64,000 bases of DNA. Origin: Amycolatopsis sp. CA-128772. GTDB taxonomy: Bacteria > Actinomycetota > Actinomycetes > Mycobacteriales > Pseudonocardiaceae. Of the stretch, positions 34,947-43,027 are shown one piece after another (the first letter of the stretch is position 1; each line of letters starts with the position of its first letter). The stretch spans positions 124,001 through 188,000 of the forward strand of contig NZ_PPHG01000096.1 of the NCBI RefSeq assembly GCF_002904295.1, read 5' to 3'. The position numbers and the translations under genes were made by a program. The notes beneath the pieces were generated by a model, which saw nothing but the letters and a program-made list of their open reading frames with translations, was not told where the DNA came from and made no database searches.

Positions 34947-35684
34947 ATGACTGCGCTTTCCGCTCCCGTTCCACCCGTGCCCACCGAGGTTCCGCTGGGC
35001 AGCGTCGCCTGGCTGCGCGCGTCCGTGGCCCGCTTCAGCAACGGTCCCGACCACGTCCGGCGGCGGGCGCTGGCGGTGGACGCGCTGGCCCCGGTCGACG
35101 CGGACTCGTTACAGGCCAACGCTTTCGACCGCACGCACCGGATCATGACCGGCCTCGACGTCGTCGACGTGATGGCCGAGATCGCGCGCCCGGTGCCGGT
35201 CGGGGTGCTCGCGGAGGCGCTGGGCCTGCCGGACGTCTCCGCCGACGTGACCTCGGTGGCGGCCGCGTACCACCCGCACGTGACGCCCGGTGCGGCCGCC
35301 GAAGCGGCGTTGACCCGGCTCCTCGCGGCCTGCGGCGGGCCGGCCGAGCCCGCGGCGGCGCGGATCGGCCTGCTCGTCCAGGCCTGCGACGCGACGGCGG
35401 GCCTCATCGGCAACGGGCTTTTCGCGTCCCTGACCGGAAAACCGGCCGAGCAGCCGGTGCGCGCCACCCGCCGCCGGATCGACGGCGAGGACGTCACGGT
35501 GCCGCTCGCCGGGACGCCGTTCGGCGCCGGGCCGCGCGCCTGCCCGGGCTCGCGGCACGCCGTGGCCCTGGCGACCGGCGTTCTGGAGGCGTTGCGCGGT
35601 TTCCGCCTGACAGAACGGGAAACGACGTGGGTGGCGGCGCCGAATCTTCGGATGCCCGCCGTGCTGCGGGTGACCCGCGGCTGA
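34947..35684 (+). CDS. Shortened cytochrome P450-like protein
   Basis: A 245-residue protein with P450 features but little over half the usual 400. The haem loop TPFGAGPRACPGSRHAVAL is intact (Cys about 199), and an I-helix-like VQACDATAGLIGNGLF lies at 144-159. Only about 40 residues separate these two, against about 100 normally; the K-helix ExxR and most of the following sheet are missing. The N-terminal 80 residues of a normal P450 are also absent, although the C-helix FSNGPDHVRRR is kept. It is open end to end, so it may be a functional mini-haem protein rather than a pseudogene. Confidence 0.7.
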   Translation: MTALSAPVPPVPTEVPLGSVAWLRASVARFSNGPDHVRRRALAVDALAPVDADSLQANAFDRTHRIMTGLDVVDVMAEIARPVPVGVLAEALGLPDVSADVTSVAAAYHPHVTPGAAAEAALTRLLAACGGPAEPAAARIGLLVQACDATAGLIGNGLFASLTGKPAEQPVRATRRRIDGEDVTVPLAGTPFGAGPRACPGSRHAVALATGVLEALRGFRLTERETTWVAAPNLRMPAVLRVTRG

Positions 35685-35742
35685 CGGTCCGGCGGGTTCT
35701 GCTAAGACTTACCGCGTTCATCGTCTGGGGGAAGGTCGGGAA

Positions 35743-36102
35743 TTGCTGTACTTGGATGGTCTGCTCGGCATCGTCACGTTCGGGTTGTGGATCTTCTGCC
35801 TGGTCGACGTGATCACGACGGACGAGTCGTCCTGCCGCAACCTGCCGAAGGGCCTGTGGCTGCTGCTGGTGCTGGTGGTGCCGCTGGTCGGCTCGATCGT
35901 CTGGCTGGTGGCGGGCCGCCCGCAGCAGGTGATGCGGGCGCGCGGCCCGTACGAGCGCGCCACGCCGGCGTTCCCGGAGTACGACCGCCCGGGCCGGTTC
36001 GCGGCGACGAGCCCGGACGACGACGAGGAGTTCCTCCGCCGGTGCCGGGAACGCGCGGAGGCCCAGCGCAAGCTGGCCCGCGAGAAGCGCGGCGAGGACT
36101 AG
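35743..36102 (+). CDS. PLDc_N-domain (cardiolipin-synthase N-terminal-like) membrane protein
   Basis: A 119-residue protein with two membrane helices (LLGIVTFGLWIFCLVDVI and GLWLLLVLVVPLVGSIVWLVAG) separated by a short loop, the PLDc_N arrangement, then a charged cytoplasmic tail (DDDEEFLRRCRERAEAQRKLAREK) likely helical. TTG start at 35743. No phospholipase D HKD motif. The stop overlaps the convergent marR stop by 4 bp. Confidence 0.8.
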   Translation: MLYLDGLLGIVTFGLWIFCLVDVITTDESSCRNLPKGLWLLLVLVVPLVGSIVWLVAGRPQQVMRARGPYERATPAFPEYDRPGRFAATSPDDDEEFLRRCRERAEAQRKLAREKRGED

Positions 36103-36563
36103 CAGACTGGCCCTTCGCAGGTGCCGCGTTCGTAGGCTTCCAGCGTCGTGATCACCAGCCGGCGCTCGGCGGGGGTCAACGGCGTCAGCGCGTCGCTCCA
36201 CGCCTTGGCGCCGCGGGCCAGCCAGGCGTCGACGGCCGGGCGCTTGTCCGGGGTGATGCTCACGATCGTGCGGCGGCGGTCGGCCGGGTCCTCGTCGCGG
36301 TTCAGCACGCCCTGCCGGCTGAGGTCGCCGACCATCAGGCTCGCGGTCGTCGGCGCCACCTGGAGGCGGGTCGCCAGCTCGGTCACCGTCATCGGGCCGT
36401 CGAAGAGCAGGTACGACAGCAGCGAGAGGTGCCGCGGCGCCAGCGCGCAGCCGTCGAGCTCGGCCGGCACCGGTGTCCGCTTCGCGCGGCCGACCAGGCG
36501 GGGCATGAGCAGCAGCAGCTGCCGCACGCCGTCCTCGACACTCGGTCCGGCCTCCGTTGACAC
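36099..36563 (-). CDS. MarR-family transcriptional regulator
   Basis: A 154-residue winged-helix protein: LAPRHLSLLSYLLFDGPMTVTELATRLQVAPTTASLMVGDLSRQGVLNRDEDPADRRRTIVSIT covers the HTH and the beta-wing with the DxRxR motif. GTG start at 36563 behind GAGAGGAGG. It is divergent from the Ddn-type gene across a good palindrome, so it most likely represses that gene and itself. Confidence 0.9.
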   Translation of the reverse strand: MSTEAGPSVEDGVRQLLLLMPRLVGRAKRTPVPAELDGCALAPRHLSLLSYLLFDGPMTVTELATRLQVAPTTASLMVGDLSRQGVLNRDEDPADRRRTIVSITPDKRPAVDAWLARGAKAWSDALTPLTPAERRLVITTLEAYERGTCEGPVC

Positions 36564-36587
36564 CGGTTGCCTCCTCTCGGTAGCTTT

Positions 36588-36602
36588 GTTTGCAAAGCAA
36601 AC
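36588..36602. promoter_or_regulatory. MarR-type operator
   Basis: GTTTGC-AAA-GCAAAC is a perfect 15-bp inverted repeat in the 99-bp region between marR and the nitroreductase-family gene. TTTGCAAA forms an additional central palindrome. Size and position fit a MarR dimer site. Confidence 0.7.
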
Positions 36603-36662
36603 GCTTCGGCTCGAGCGTACCGCGCGTCCGGTCGAGCGTACCGGCCAGAAACAGGGGATCCC

Positions 36663-37085
36663 ATGACGACGCCATCCGAGATGAACGACTTCAACAAGCA
36701 GGTCGTCGACGAGTTCCGGGCCAACGCGGGCAAGGTCGGCGGCATGTTCGAGGGCAAGAACGTGCTCTTGCTCACGACGATCGGCGCGAAGAGCGGCGCC
36801 GAGCGCCTGTCCCCCCTGGTGTACACCCGCGACGGCGACCGTTACGTCATCGCGGCCTCGATGGGCGGCGCCCCGAAGAACCCCGCCTGGTACCACAACC
36901 TGGTGGCCAACCCGAAGGTCACGGTCGAGGTGGGCACGGAGAAGTTCCAGGGCACGGCCACGGTGATCGCGGACCGCGCGGAGCGCGACCGCCTGTACGC
37001 GGGCATGGTCGAGCACGCGGAGGGCTTCGCGGACTACGAGAAGAAGACGGACCGGCTGATCCCGATCGTGGTCTTGGAGCGCTAG
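36663..37085 (+). CDS. Deazaflavin (F420)-dependent nitroreductase-family protein
   Basis: A 140-residue Ddn/FDOR-A type split-barrel protein. The order FNKQVVDEFRANAGKVGG, LLLTTIGAKSGAERLSPLVY, IAASMGGAPKNPAWYHNLVANP is the family's F420-binding core. Members reduce quinones or nitroimidazoles with F420H2. The ATG at 36663 has only a weak upstream AGGGGAT. Controlled probably by the divergent MarR protein. Its substrate is unknown. Confidence 0.9.
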   Translation: MTTPSEMNDFNKQVVDEFRANAGKVGGMFEGKNVLLLTTIGAKSGAERLSPLVYTRDGDRYVIAASMGGAPKNPAWYHNLVANPKVTVEVGTEKFQGTATVIADRAERDRLYAGMVEHAEGFADYEKKTDRLIPIVVLER

Positions 37086-37136
37086 GACCGGACTGCGGCC
37101 GGCTCGGGGTGCGACGCGGGGACCGGGCTGGGCCGT

Positions 37137-37209
37137 CGATGGCCAGCCGGGCTCGGCGGTCCAGCGTAATTGCGTTGGACTTCGCCAGGCGGCTCGCGGT
37201 CGGCCATCG
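37137..37209. terminator. Large imperfect palindrome between convergent genes
   Basis: CGATGGCC (37137-37144) pairs with GGCCATCG (37202-37209), and GTCCAGCG (37159-37166) with CGTTGGAC (37173-37180, one G:T pair) around TAATTG. Intervening segments are partly complementary. It lies between the Ddn-type gene and the convergent acyltransferase gene, so a two-way terminator is likely. Confidence 0.5.
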
Positions 37210-37274
37210 CTGTCGAGCGGTCGACCGCGTTCCGAGGGGACGGGGCCGCCCCGCAGCCAGGCGGCCGCGGCGAG

Positions 37275-38435
37275 CTAGGAGCCGATGGGAGCCGGCTCGG
37301 CGGGGGACGCTGCCGGCCGGGCCGCTTCCAGGCGTTGCTCGCGGCGCTCCTCCTTGCGGGCGATCACGCGCTTGCCCACGTCGATCAGCGGCTTCTCGAC
37401 CCAGCGGTGGATCAGGTCCGCGATCGCCAGGCCGACCAGGAACACCACCAGGCCCGACGTCGTCCGGTTTTCGGCGAGGCCCGGGACCGCCTGCACCACC
37501 ACGAAGTGCACCGGTCCCTGCAGCAGGTACAGCGAGTACGAGCGCTCGCCGACGAACCGCATCGGGGCCGTGCCCAGTAGCCGGCGCAGCGGGCCCGGGC
37601 TCACCAGGACGATCAGCAGCAACATCGTCAGCAGCGCGTACGCCACCAGCCAGAGCAGGTTCTGCCCCGACGCCGTCCACACCGTGTCCAGGTTCACCTG
37701 CAGCAGCAGGAACGCCGCGACGATCGGGATCGCCGCCAGCGGGTGCGTCAACGGCTTCAGCAGCGCGTAGCCGCGGCGGTAGTGGAGCGTGATCGCCAGC
37801 AGGCAGCCGCCCGCGAGGATGAAGTAGTGGATGGTCGAGTGGTAGATCGCGACCTTCGACCCCGCCAGCGTCCAGCCGCTGGTCACCGGGACCAGCGCGA
37901 GCAGCACCACCATCGCGCCGGCCACCAGCAGGAACTTGCGCTTCGCCGCGCCGATGCCGATCGCCACCAGCAGGAACGGCCAGACGAGGTAGAACTTCTC
38001 CTCGATGCCGAGCGTCCACGAGCCGCTGAAGAAGTTGTCCGCGGCGTGGTCGCTGGTCGACGGGAAGAACTCGTTGAGGAACGTCAGGTAGTACTTCAGC
38101 GCGCGCGGGAAGCCGCGTTCCAGGAACTCGGCGCGCAGCAGGACGAACGCGATGATGCCGCCGAGGATCACCAGGTACGGCGGCAGGATGCGGAACACCC
38201 GGCGGATGTAGAAGTTGGACAGCGAGATCCGGCCGGTCCGGTCCTGCTCACGCAGCAGCAGCGTCGTGATCAGGAAACCGGACAGCACGAAGAACAGGTA
38301 AACGCCGACCCAGCCCGACAGCCACGTCCAGTTCGGACCGCCGAAGTGGAAGAAGATGACCATCGTCGCGGCCAGCGCGCGCAGGCCGTCGAGGCCGGGG
38401 AACCGCCGCGTGCCGAGGTAGTCCTCGTGGCTCAT
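37275..38435 (-). CDS. OafA/YrhL-type membrane acyltransferase
   Basis: A 386-residue acyltransferase-3 protein with about ten membrane helices. The N-terminal RRFPGLDGLRALAATMVIFFHF holds the family's catalytic His in the first helix, and FFVLSGFLIT follows. WTLGIEEKFYLVWPFLL is the second family block. It would O-acetylate or acylate a cell-surface sugar or exported small molecule. The ATG at 38435 is the likely start, since upstream in-frame residues are not family-like. No glycan genes adjoin it. Confidence 0.88.
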   Translation of the reverse strand: MSHEDYLGTRRFPGLDGLRALAATMVIFFHFGGPNWTWLSGWVGVYLFFVLSGFLITTLLLREQDRTGRISLSNFYIRRVFRILPPYLVILGGIIAFVLLRAEFLERGFPRALKYYLTFLNEFFPSTSDHAADNFFSGSWTLGIEEKFYLVWPFLLVAIGIGAAKRKFLLVAGAMVVLLALVPVTSGWTLAGSKVAIYHSTIHYFILAGGCLLAITLHYRRGYALLKPLTHPLAAIPIVAAFLLLQVNLDTVWTASGQNLLWLVAYALLTMLLLIVLVSPGPLRRLLGTAPMRFVGERSYSLYLLQGPVHFVVVQAVPGLAENRTTSGLVVFLVGLAIADLIHRWVEKPLIDVGKRVIARKEERREQRLEAARPAASPAEPAPIGS

Positions 38436-38522
38436 CGTGCGCAAGGCGGTCCCCCATCGGTGTGATCGACCGGCCGAGTATATGGCCCGCATTTCCGGGC
38501 CATTTGCCCGGCCGGACCCGCA

Positions 38523-39815
38523 TTACCCCGCCCGGAAGACGGTTCCGGCGTCGTAACGACGGCGGAGCTCGCGCAGCCGGCGCAGGTCCGCGGCCGGGTA
38601 AACGCTCTCCGCGACCTCCTCCGGCGCGTGCTCGCCGTACACGAACGGCAGCAGCCGCCCGGTCGTCCACGGCGCCAGCGCGTCGAACAGCTTCGCGTGC
38701 ACCCGCCGGACCGCCGCGACGCCGTCGTCGCCGACCATCGACAGCGCCCGGACGACGAACTCGGCCGAGCGGTCCCAGCCCACGCCGGGGGTTTCCGGGG
38801 TCCGGGCGAGCGCGCCGCCGAGCCGGTCGACGATCAGCACCGGCGGCGTCGCCGCGCCCGGGCCGGCGTGCTCGAGGACCGCGTCGAGCATGGCGTCGTT
38901 CAGCTGGGACACGGTCGCGTTGGTGCCGTGGTAGCCGTGCGGCTGCCGCGGCTCGGCCGCGATCGACCCGGACTCGGTGAACGGCAGCACCCGCAGCGTG
39001 TCCGCCAGAGCGGGGGCGACGGCCCGCAGCGGCGCGACGAGGTCGTCCCCGTCGTCGCCGAGGTAGGCGATCCGGACCTGGGCGACGTGCCGGCCGCGCA
39101 GCGGCTCCGGCAGCGCCGGCAGGTCGGGGTACCGGATCAGGGCGATCGACGTCGTCAGCGTGTCCGGCGCGGCCGCCGACCAGGTCCGCCACGCCCGCAG
39201 CACCGACGGCACGTCCGCGCCGTCGAAGGTGAGGCTGCCGCCGTAGAGCTCGGCCACCGGGACCAGGCCGAACTCGATCGCCGTGACGACGCCGAAGCCG
39301 TCGCGGCCGCCGCGCAGCGCCCAGAACAGGTCCGAGCCCGGCTCGACGCGCCGGAGTTCGCCGTCGGCGGTCACGACGTCGAGGGCGGTGACCTGGTCGG
39401 CGGCGCGGCCGTACCGGCGGGCCAGCACCCCGAACCCGCCGCTGAGCGTGTAGCCGACGACGCCGACGTCCGGCGACGAGCCGCTGAGCGGCGCCAGCCC
39501 GTGCTTCCCGGCGGCTTCGACCACGGCCTCCCACCGGACCCCCGCCTCGACGCGGGCGGTGCGGGCGGCCGGGTCGATCTCGACGCCGGTCAGCCGGCGG
39601 GTGCTGATCAGGACGCCGTCGGTGCCGGCGGTCAGGCCGTGCCCGGTGGCCTGGACCGCGACGGTCAGCCCGTGCTCGGCGGCGTAGCGGACGGCGGCCA
39701 CGACGTCCTCGGCGCTTTCGGCGGCGACGACCACCGCGGGCGAGCTGGGCACCGACGTCTGGAATCCGGCGACCTCTTCGGCGTAACCGTCCTGACCTGG
39801 GTGGAGGGTGTTCAT
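38523..39815 (-). CDS. FAD-binding oxidoreductase, berberine-bridge-enzyme type
   Basis: A 430-residue PCMH-type flavoprotein. VAVQATGHGLTAGTDG carries the His that usually bonds FAD covalently; the second, Cys attachment is absent (VGYTLSGGFGVLARRYG). LFWALRGGRDGFGVVTAIEF completes the FAD domain and the C-terminal VYPAADLRRLRELRRRYDAGTVFRAG resembles the BBE end motif. It would oxidise an alcohol, sugar or amine with O2. Divergent from a LysR gene, which probably controls it. Confidence 0.9.
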   Translation of the reverse strand: MNTLHPGQDGYAEEVAGFQTSVPSSPAVVVAAESAEDVVAAVRYAAEHGLTVAVQATGHGLTAGTDGVLISTRRLTGVEIDPAARTARVEAGVRWEAVVEAAGKHGLAPLSGSSPDVGVVGYTLSGGFGVLARRYGRAADQVTALDVVTADGELRRVEPGSDLFWALRGGRDGFGVVTAIEFGLVPVAELYGGSLTFDGADVPSVLRAWRTWSAAAPDTLTTSIALIRYPDLPALPEPLRGRHVAQVRIAYLGDDGDDLVAPLRAVAPALADTLRVLPFTESGSIAAEPRQPHGYHGTNATVSQLNDAMLDAVLEHAGPGAATPPVLIVDRLGGALARTPETPGVGWDRSAEFVVRALSMVGDDGVAAVRRVHAKLFDALAPWTTGRLLPFVYGEHAPEEVAESVYPAADLRRLRELRRRYDAGTVFRAG

Positions 39816-39891
39816 CTCGGCTCCTTTCGTTCGCTGCTCCCAGCTTCGGGCGAACTGGATCAGAAGTCCAAGATCTAGGTTGTCTACGCAC

Positions 39892-39897
39892 TAGAAT
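39892..39897 (+). promoter_or_regulatory. -10 box of the lysR gene (leaderless candidate)
   Basis: TAGAAT ends 8 nt before the lysR ATG, so transcription would begin at or near the start codon. It lies in the 90-bp region shared with the divergent oxidoreductase gene, where CTAG boxes at 39876-39879 and 39891-39894 flank GTTGTCTACGCA and may belong to the LysR site. Confidence 0.4.
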
Positions 39898-39905
39898 CAG
39901 TGCTT

Positions 39906-40790
39906 ATGGAACTGCACCAGCTCGCGTACTTCGTCGCCGTCGCGGAGGAAGGCAACTTCACGCGCGCGGCGGAGCGGCTGCACGTCGCCCAGCCCGGGGT
40001 GAGTGCCCAGGTCAAACGCCTGGAGCGGGAGCTGGGGCAGGAGCTGCTGGACCGTTCCGGGCGGACGGTCCGGCTCACCGACGTCGGCGCCGCCGCCCTG
40101 CCGCACGCCCGGGCCGCGCTCGCGGCGGTCCGGGGCGTGCGCGAAGCCGTCGAGGAGCTGGCCGGGCTGGTCCGCGGGCACGTGGCGATCGGCATGGTGA
40201 CGTCGGTGGGCCCGATCGGGCTGCCCGACCTGCTGGCCGGCTTCCACGAGCGGTACCCGGCGGTCGAGATCACGCTCTCGGAGGCCGACAGCGACACCAT
40301 GCTCACCGCGCTGCGCGAGGGCCGCCTCGACCTCGCCGTCGTCGGCATCTCGACCGCCCCGCCGGCCGGCATCGCGACCCAGGTCCTGCTCGAGGAGCCG
40401 TTCCTGGCCGTCACCGCGCCGCCCGGCCCGCTCGCCGGCCGGGACGAAGTCGGCATCCCCGAGCTCGACGGCCTCCCGCTGATGGCGTTGCCGAAGGGGA
40501 CGGGCCTGCGCACGGCGCTGGACGCGGCCTTCGCGCGGGCGGGACTGACGCCGCGGATCGCCTTCGAGGCCGCCGATCCGAACGTCCTGGTGCAGCTGGC
40601 GACGCGCGGGCTCGGCGTGGCGATCGTGCCGGAGTCGCTGGCCCGGTACCACCAGGCGGACCTGCGGATCATCGGGCTCCGCGGGCCGGGGCTGCGGGGC
40701 ATGCTCGCGCTGGCGTGGCGCACGGAGGGTCCGCTGAGCCCGGCGGCGCGCGCGTTGATCGCCTTCGCCCGGGCGGCCTACCGCTCTTGA
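39906..40790 (+). CDS. LysR-family transcriptional regulator
   Basis: A 294-residue LTTR. The HTH reads ELHQLAYFVAVAEEGNFTRAAERLHVAQPGVSAQVKRLERELG; the periplasmic-binding-like effector domain spans about 90-290. It is divergent from the BBE-type oxidase, the usual LTTR arrangement, so that gene is the probable target. The ATG at 39906 is used; an in-frame TTG 6 nt upstream is also possible. Inducer unknown. Confidence 0.92.
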   Translation: MELHQLAYFVAVAEEGNFTRAAERLHVAQPGVSAQVKRLERELGQELLDRSGRTVRLTDVGAAALPHARAALAAVRGVREAVEELAGLVRGHVAIGMVTSVGPIGLPDLLAGFHERYPAVEITLSEADSDTMLTALREGRLDLAVVGISTAPPAGIATQVLLEEPFLAVTAPPGPLAGRDEVGIPELDGLPLMALPKGTGLRTALDAAFARAGLTPRIAFEAADPNVLVQLATRGLGVAIVPESLARYHQADLRIIGLRGPGLRGMLALAWRTEGPLSPAARALIAFARAAYRS

Positions 40791-40866
40791 ACCCGTTCCC
40801 TGGGTGGAAGACGGACACGGCCCTTCGAGAGTTGACCGCTCCACCCGGGGACGCGAGGGTGGTCCG

Positions 40867-41823
40867 ATGAGCGGCGATGAGATCAGGCACGGCGTCAAGC
40901 TGAGCAGTCTCGACCAGGAAGTCTTCCCGGACGCGGGGGTCACGAAGCGCGAGCTGCTCGACTACCTCGAGGCGGTGTCCGGCCGGATGCTGCCGGAGCT
41001 GCACGACCGGCTGCTGACCGTGCTGCGGGTGCTGCGCGGGCAGGGGCCGTTCATGCAGAAGAACCTGCCGAAGTACACCCCGGACTGGGTCGAGCGGGCC
41101 ACCATGTGGGCCGAGACGTCCAAACGGGACGTCTCCTACGCGCTGGGCAACGACCTGCGCACGCTGCTGTGGTTCGGCAACCAGCGCGCGATCGAGTACC
41201 ACACGTCGCTGTTCCACCGCGAGCCCGCGAACGGGCCGACGCACCTGGTCCTCGACCTCGACCCGCCCCCGGACGCCCCGTTCTCGCTGGCGGTGGGCGC
41301 GGCGAAGCTGGTGCGGGAGGCGTTGCGCAACGACGGCCTCGACGGCGCGGTGAAGACCAGCGGCTCGAAGGGCGTCCACGTCTTCGTCCCGCTCGCACCG
41401 GGACAGCCGACGGAGGACATCGCGGCGGCGACGCGCGCGGTGGCGGTCCGGGCCGAGCGGCTCGACCCGGCCCTGGGCACGACGGAGTTCGTGGTCGAGC
41501 GCCGCGAGGGCAAGGTGTTCCTGGACTCGACGCGGGCGGGCGGCGCGACGGTCATCTCGGTGTACAGCCCGCGCCACCGGCCGGGCGTGCCGGTGTCGTT
41601 CCCGGTCCGCTGGGCCGAGCTGGACGGCGTCAAGCCGGGCGACTTCACCGTCCACACGGTTCCGGACCTGCTCTCCGGCGGTGATCCGTGGACCGGGGAG
41701 ATGCCGGAGCCGTTCGTGCTGCCGGCGGACCTGGTCGAGGAGGGCCACACGATCCCGATCGCCCGGGTGGCCGCGATGCACGAGGGCAAACGCCGGGCCC
41801 GCGCGGCCCGCGAGCCGGGCTAG
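40867..41823 (+). CDS. Stand-alone LigD polymerase domain (NHEJ primase-polymerase)
   Basis: A 318-residue PolDom protein of the LigD/archaeo-eukaryotic primase family. The catalytic Asp pair is in LVLDLDPPPDAP and a third Asp/His region in KTSGSKGVHVFVPL; the substrate loop HEGKRR-like end is near the C-terminus. It adds ribonucleotides or deoxynucleotides at double-strand breaks during end joining with Ku and a ligase. No ligase or phosphoesterase domain and no ku gene are adjacent, so partners would be encoded elsewhere. Its TAG is followed within 6 bp by repeat array B. Confidence 0.9.
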   Translation: MSGDEIRHGVKLSSLDQEVFPDAGVTKRELLDYLEAVSGRMLPELHDRLLTVLRVLRGQGPFMQKNLPKYTPDWVERATMWAETSKRDVSYALGNDLRTLLWFGNQRAIEYHTSLFHREPANGPTHLVLDLDPPPDAPFSLAVGAAKLVREALRNDGLDGAVKTSGSKGVHVFVPLAPGQPTEDIAAATRAVAVRAERLDPALGTTEFVVERREGKVFLDSTRAGGATVISVYSPRHRPGVPVSFPVRWAELDGVKPGDFTVHTVPDLLSGGDPWTGEMPEPFVLPADLVEEGHTIPIARVAAMHEGKRRARAAREPG

Positions 41824-41828
41824 GCAAA

Positions 41829-41975
41829 GCGCCCCAATGTGGCGTTGGTTGCGCTCAACGCACCGAACGCCACATTGGGTGCGCTGGACGCACCGAACGC
41901 CACATTGGGTGCGCTGGACGCACCGAACGCCACATTGGGTGCGTCAGATGCACCGAACGCCACATTGGGTGCGCT
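41829..41975. repeat. 30-bp palindromic repeat array B (one forward, four inverted units)
   Basis: One unit in array-A orientation (41829-41858) is followed by four opposite-orientation units starting at 41859, 41889, 41919 and 41949. Each inverted unit has CGCACCGAA-CGCCACA-TTGGGTGCG, the array-A hairpin with one arm base changed. The composition mirrors array A (four plus one versus one plus four). It separates the convergent LigD-domain and phosphatidyltransferase genes and may help end transcription. Confidence 0.9.
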
Positions 41976-42005
41976 GGTCAACCACCCCTCGGCCCCCGCC
42001 AGCGG

Positions 42006-42173
42006 GTCTACAGCCAGCGGCAATCCCGAGCCCGGGCCCTCGGCGAACGCGCCATGGCCCTGCTCGAAACCCGCTGGCGAGCACTGCACCGCATCAGCCG
42101 CTGCCCCCACCGCATCGGCCACATCGTCCAAGCCACCCTGGTACTGACCCACCACGAACACCACGGCCGCTAC
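42006..42173 (+). pseudogene. C-terminal remnant of an IS5-like DDE transposase
   Basis: The frame encodes ALGERAMALLETRWRALHRI then GHIVQATLVLTHHEHHGRY, which is the C-terminal end of DDE_Tnp_4 (IS5-family) transposases. The stop seen in the 1.2-kb copy (TAC TGA GAA) is here TAC AGA GAA. The catalytic part is gone. Together with array B and a lone repeat core at 42185-42196, it fills the 387-bp gap between genes. Confidence 0.65.
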
Positions 42174-42184
42174 AGAGAAAACCT

Positions 42185-42196
42185 CAATGTGGCGTT
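42185..42196. repeat. Single core of the 30-bp repeat family, possible IS end
   Basis: CAATGTGGCGTT occurs 8 nt after the position of the lost transposase stop. In the copy near 1.2 kb the same core also starts 8 nt after the TGA. This constant spacing suggests that the core is part of the insertion sequence's terminal region. Confidence 0.55.
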
Positions 42197-42210
42197 CCAG
42201 GGCAGGCGGG

Positions 42211-42960
42211 TCAGGCCGCCTGGTTGTGGCCGTAGCCGAGGGGGCGGCGCAGGGCCGCGCGGTTGAGCGTGATGATGCGGGCCGGCTCGACGCGGTGGCG
42301 GGCCAGCCAGCCGACGTCCCGGCCGAATGACCACACCAGCGACGCCAGCGCGAGCGCGACGGCCGCGAAGGCCAGCGGAACCGGCAGCAGCCCGGACACC
42401 GCGACCACCAGCACCACGCCCTGCACCGCCGCGACGGTCTTGCGGGCCATGCTCGGGTACAGCGGCGCCGTCAGCCACGGCATGGTCCACGAGGCGGCCA
42501 CGAACACGTACCGCATCAGGCCGATCGCCAGCACCCACAGCCCCAGCGTGCGGGACACCTGGATACACAGCAGCAGGATCAGGAACGCGTCGACCTCCAT
42601 GTCGAAGCGCGCGCCGAACTCCGAGGCCGTGCCGGTGCGGCGGGCCACCTGGCCGTCGAGGCCGTCCAGCAGGAGCGCCACGCCGACCAGTCCGACCACC
42701 CAGCCGAGGGAGAAGTCGCCTTCCGCGATCAGCGCCGCCGCGCACCCGACGAGCGTGGCGCGGGCGAAGGTGATCCAGTCCGCCGGGCCGAACGCGGGCC
42801 GCCCGCTGCGGCGCAGGCCCCACTCCGTCAGCAGCACCAGGGCGAGGCCGTAGGCGACCCCGGTGGCCCAGGCGAGCGGGCCGGAACCGCCCGCGACGAC
42901 CCCCGCGGCGAGCACCGGCGCCGGGACCACCGAGCGCAGGAGAAGGTCCTGTTTGATCAT
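42211..42960 (-). CDS. CDP-alcohol phosphatidyltransferase
   Basis: A 249-residue membrane enzyme. The CDP-OH-P motif is complete: LDGLDGQVARRTGTASEFGARFDMEVD gives the DGx2ARx8Gx3Dx3D pattern that binds metal and CDP. About six helices are visible. It transfers a phosphatidyl or similar phosphoalcohol group from a CDP-activated donor to an alcohol. It is divergent from, and shares a 67-bp promoter region with, the dehydrogenase that begins the pterin-like cluster, so it may supply the lipid part there. Conventional phospholipid synthesis remains possible. Confidence 0.9.
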   Translation of the reverse strand: MIKQDLLLRSVVPAPVLAAGVVAGGSGPLAWATGVAYGLALVLLTEWGLRRSGRPAFGPADWITFARATLVGCAAALIAEGDFSLGWVVGLVGVALLLDGLDGQVARRTGTASEFGARFDMEVDAFLILLLCIQVSRTLGLWVLAIGLMRYVFVAASWTMPWLTAPLYPSMARKTVAAVQGVVLVVAVSGLLPVPLAFAAVALALASLVWSFGRDVGWLARHRVEPARIITLNRAALRRPLGYGHNQAA

Positions 42961-43027
42961 CGTCGACTCCGCGAATTGCTCATAGGGTGGCGACACCAGC
43001 CTCCGGTCGCCCGCTGAGGAGAAACAC

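Noticed and set aside
40867-41823. Complete LigD end-joining operon
   Set aside because: Only the polymerase domain is present; no ku gene and no ligase or phosphoesterase domain was found nearby.
41829-41975. CRISPR array
   Set aside because: Units are directly adjacent with no variable spacers, units occur in both orientations, and no cas genes are present.
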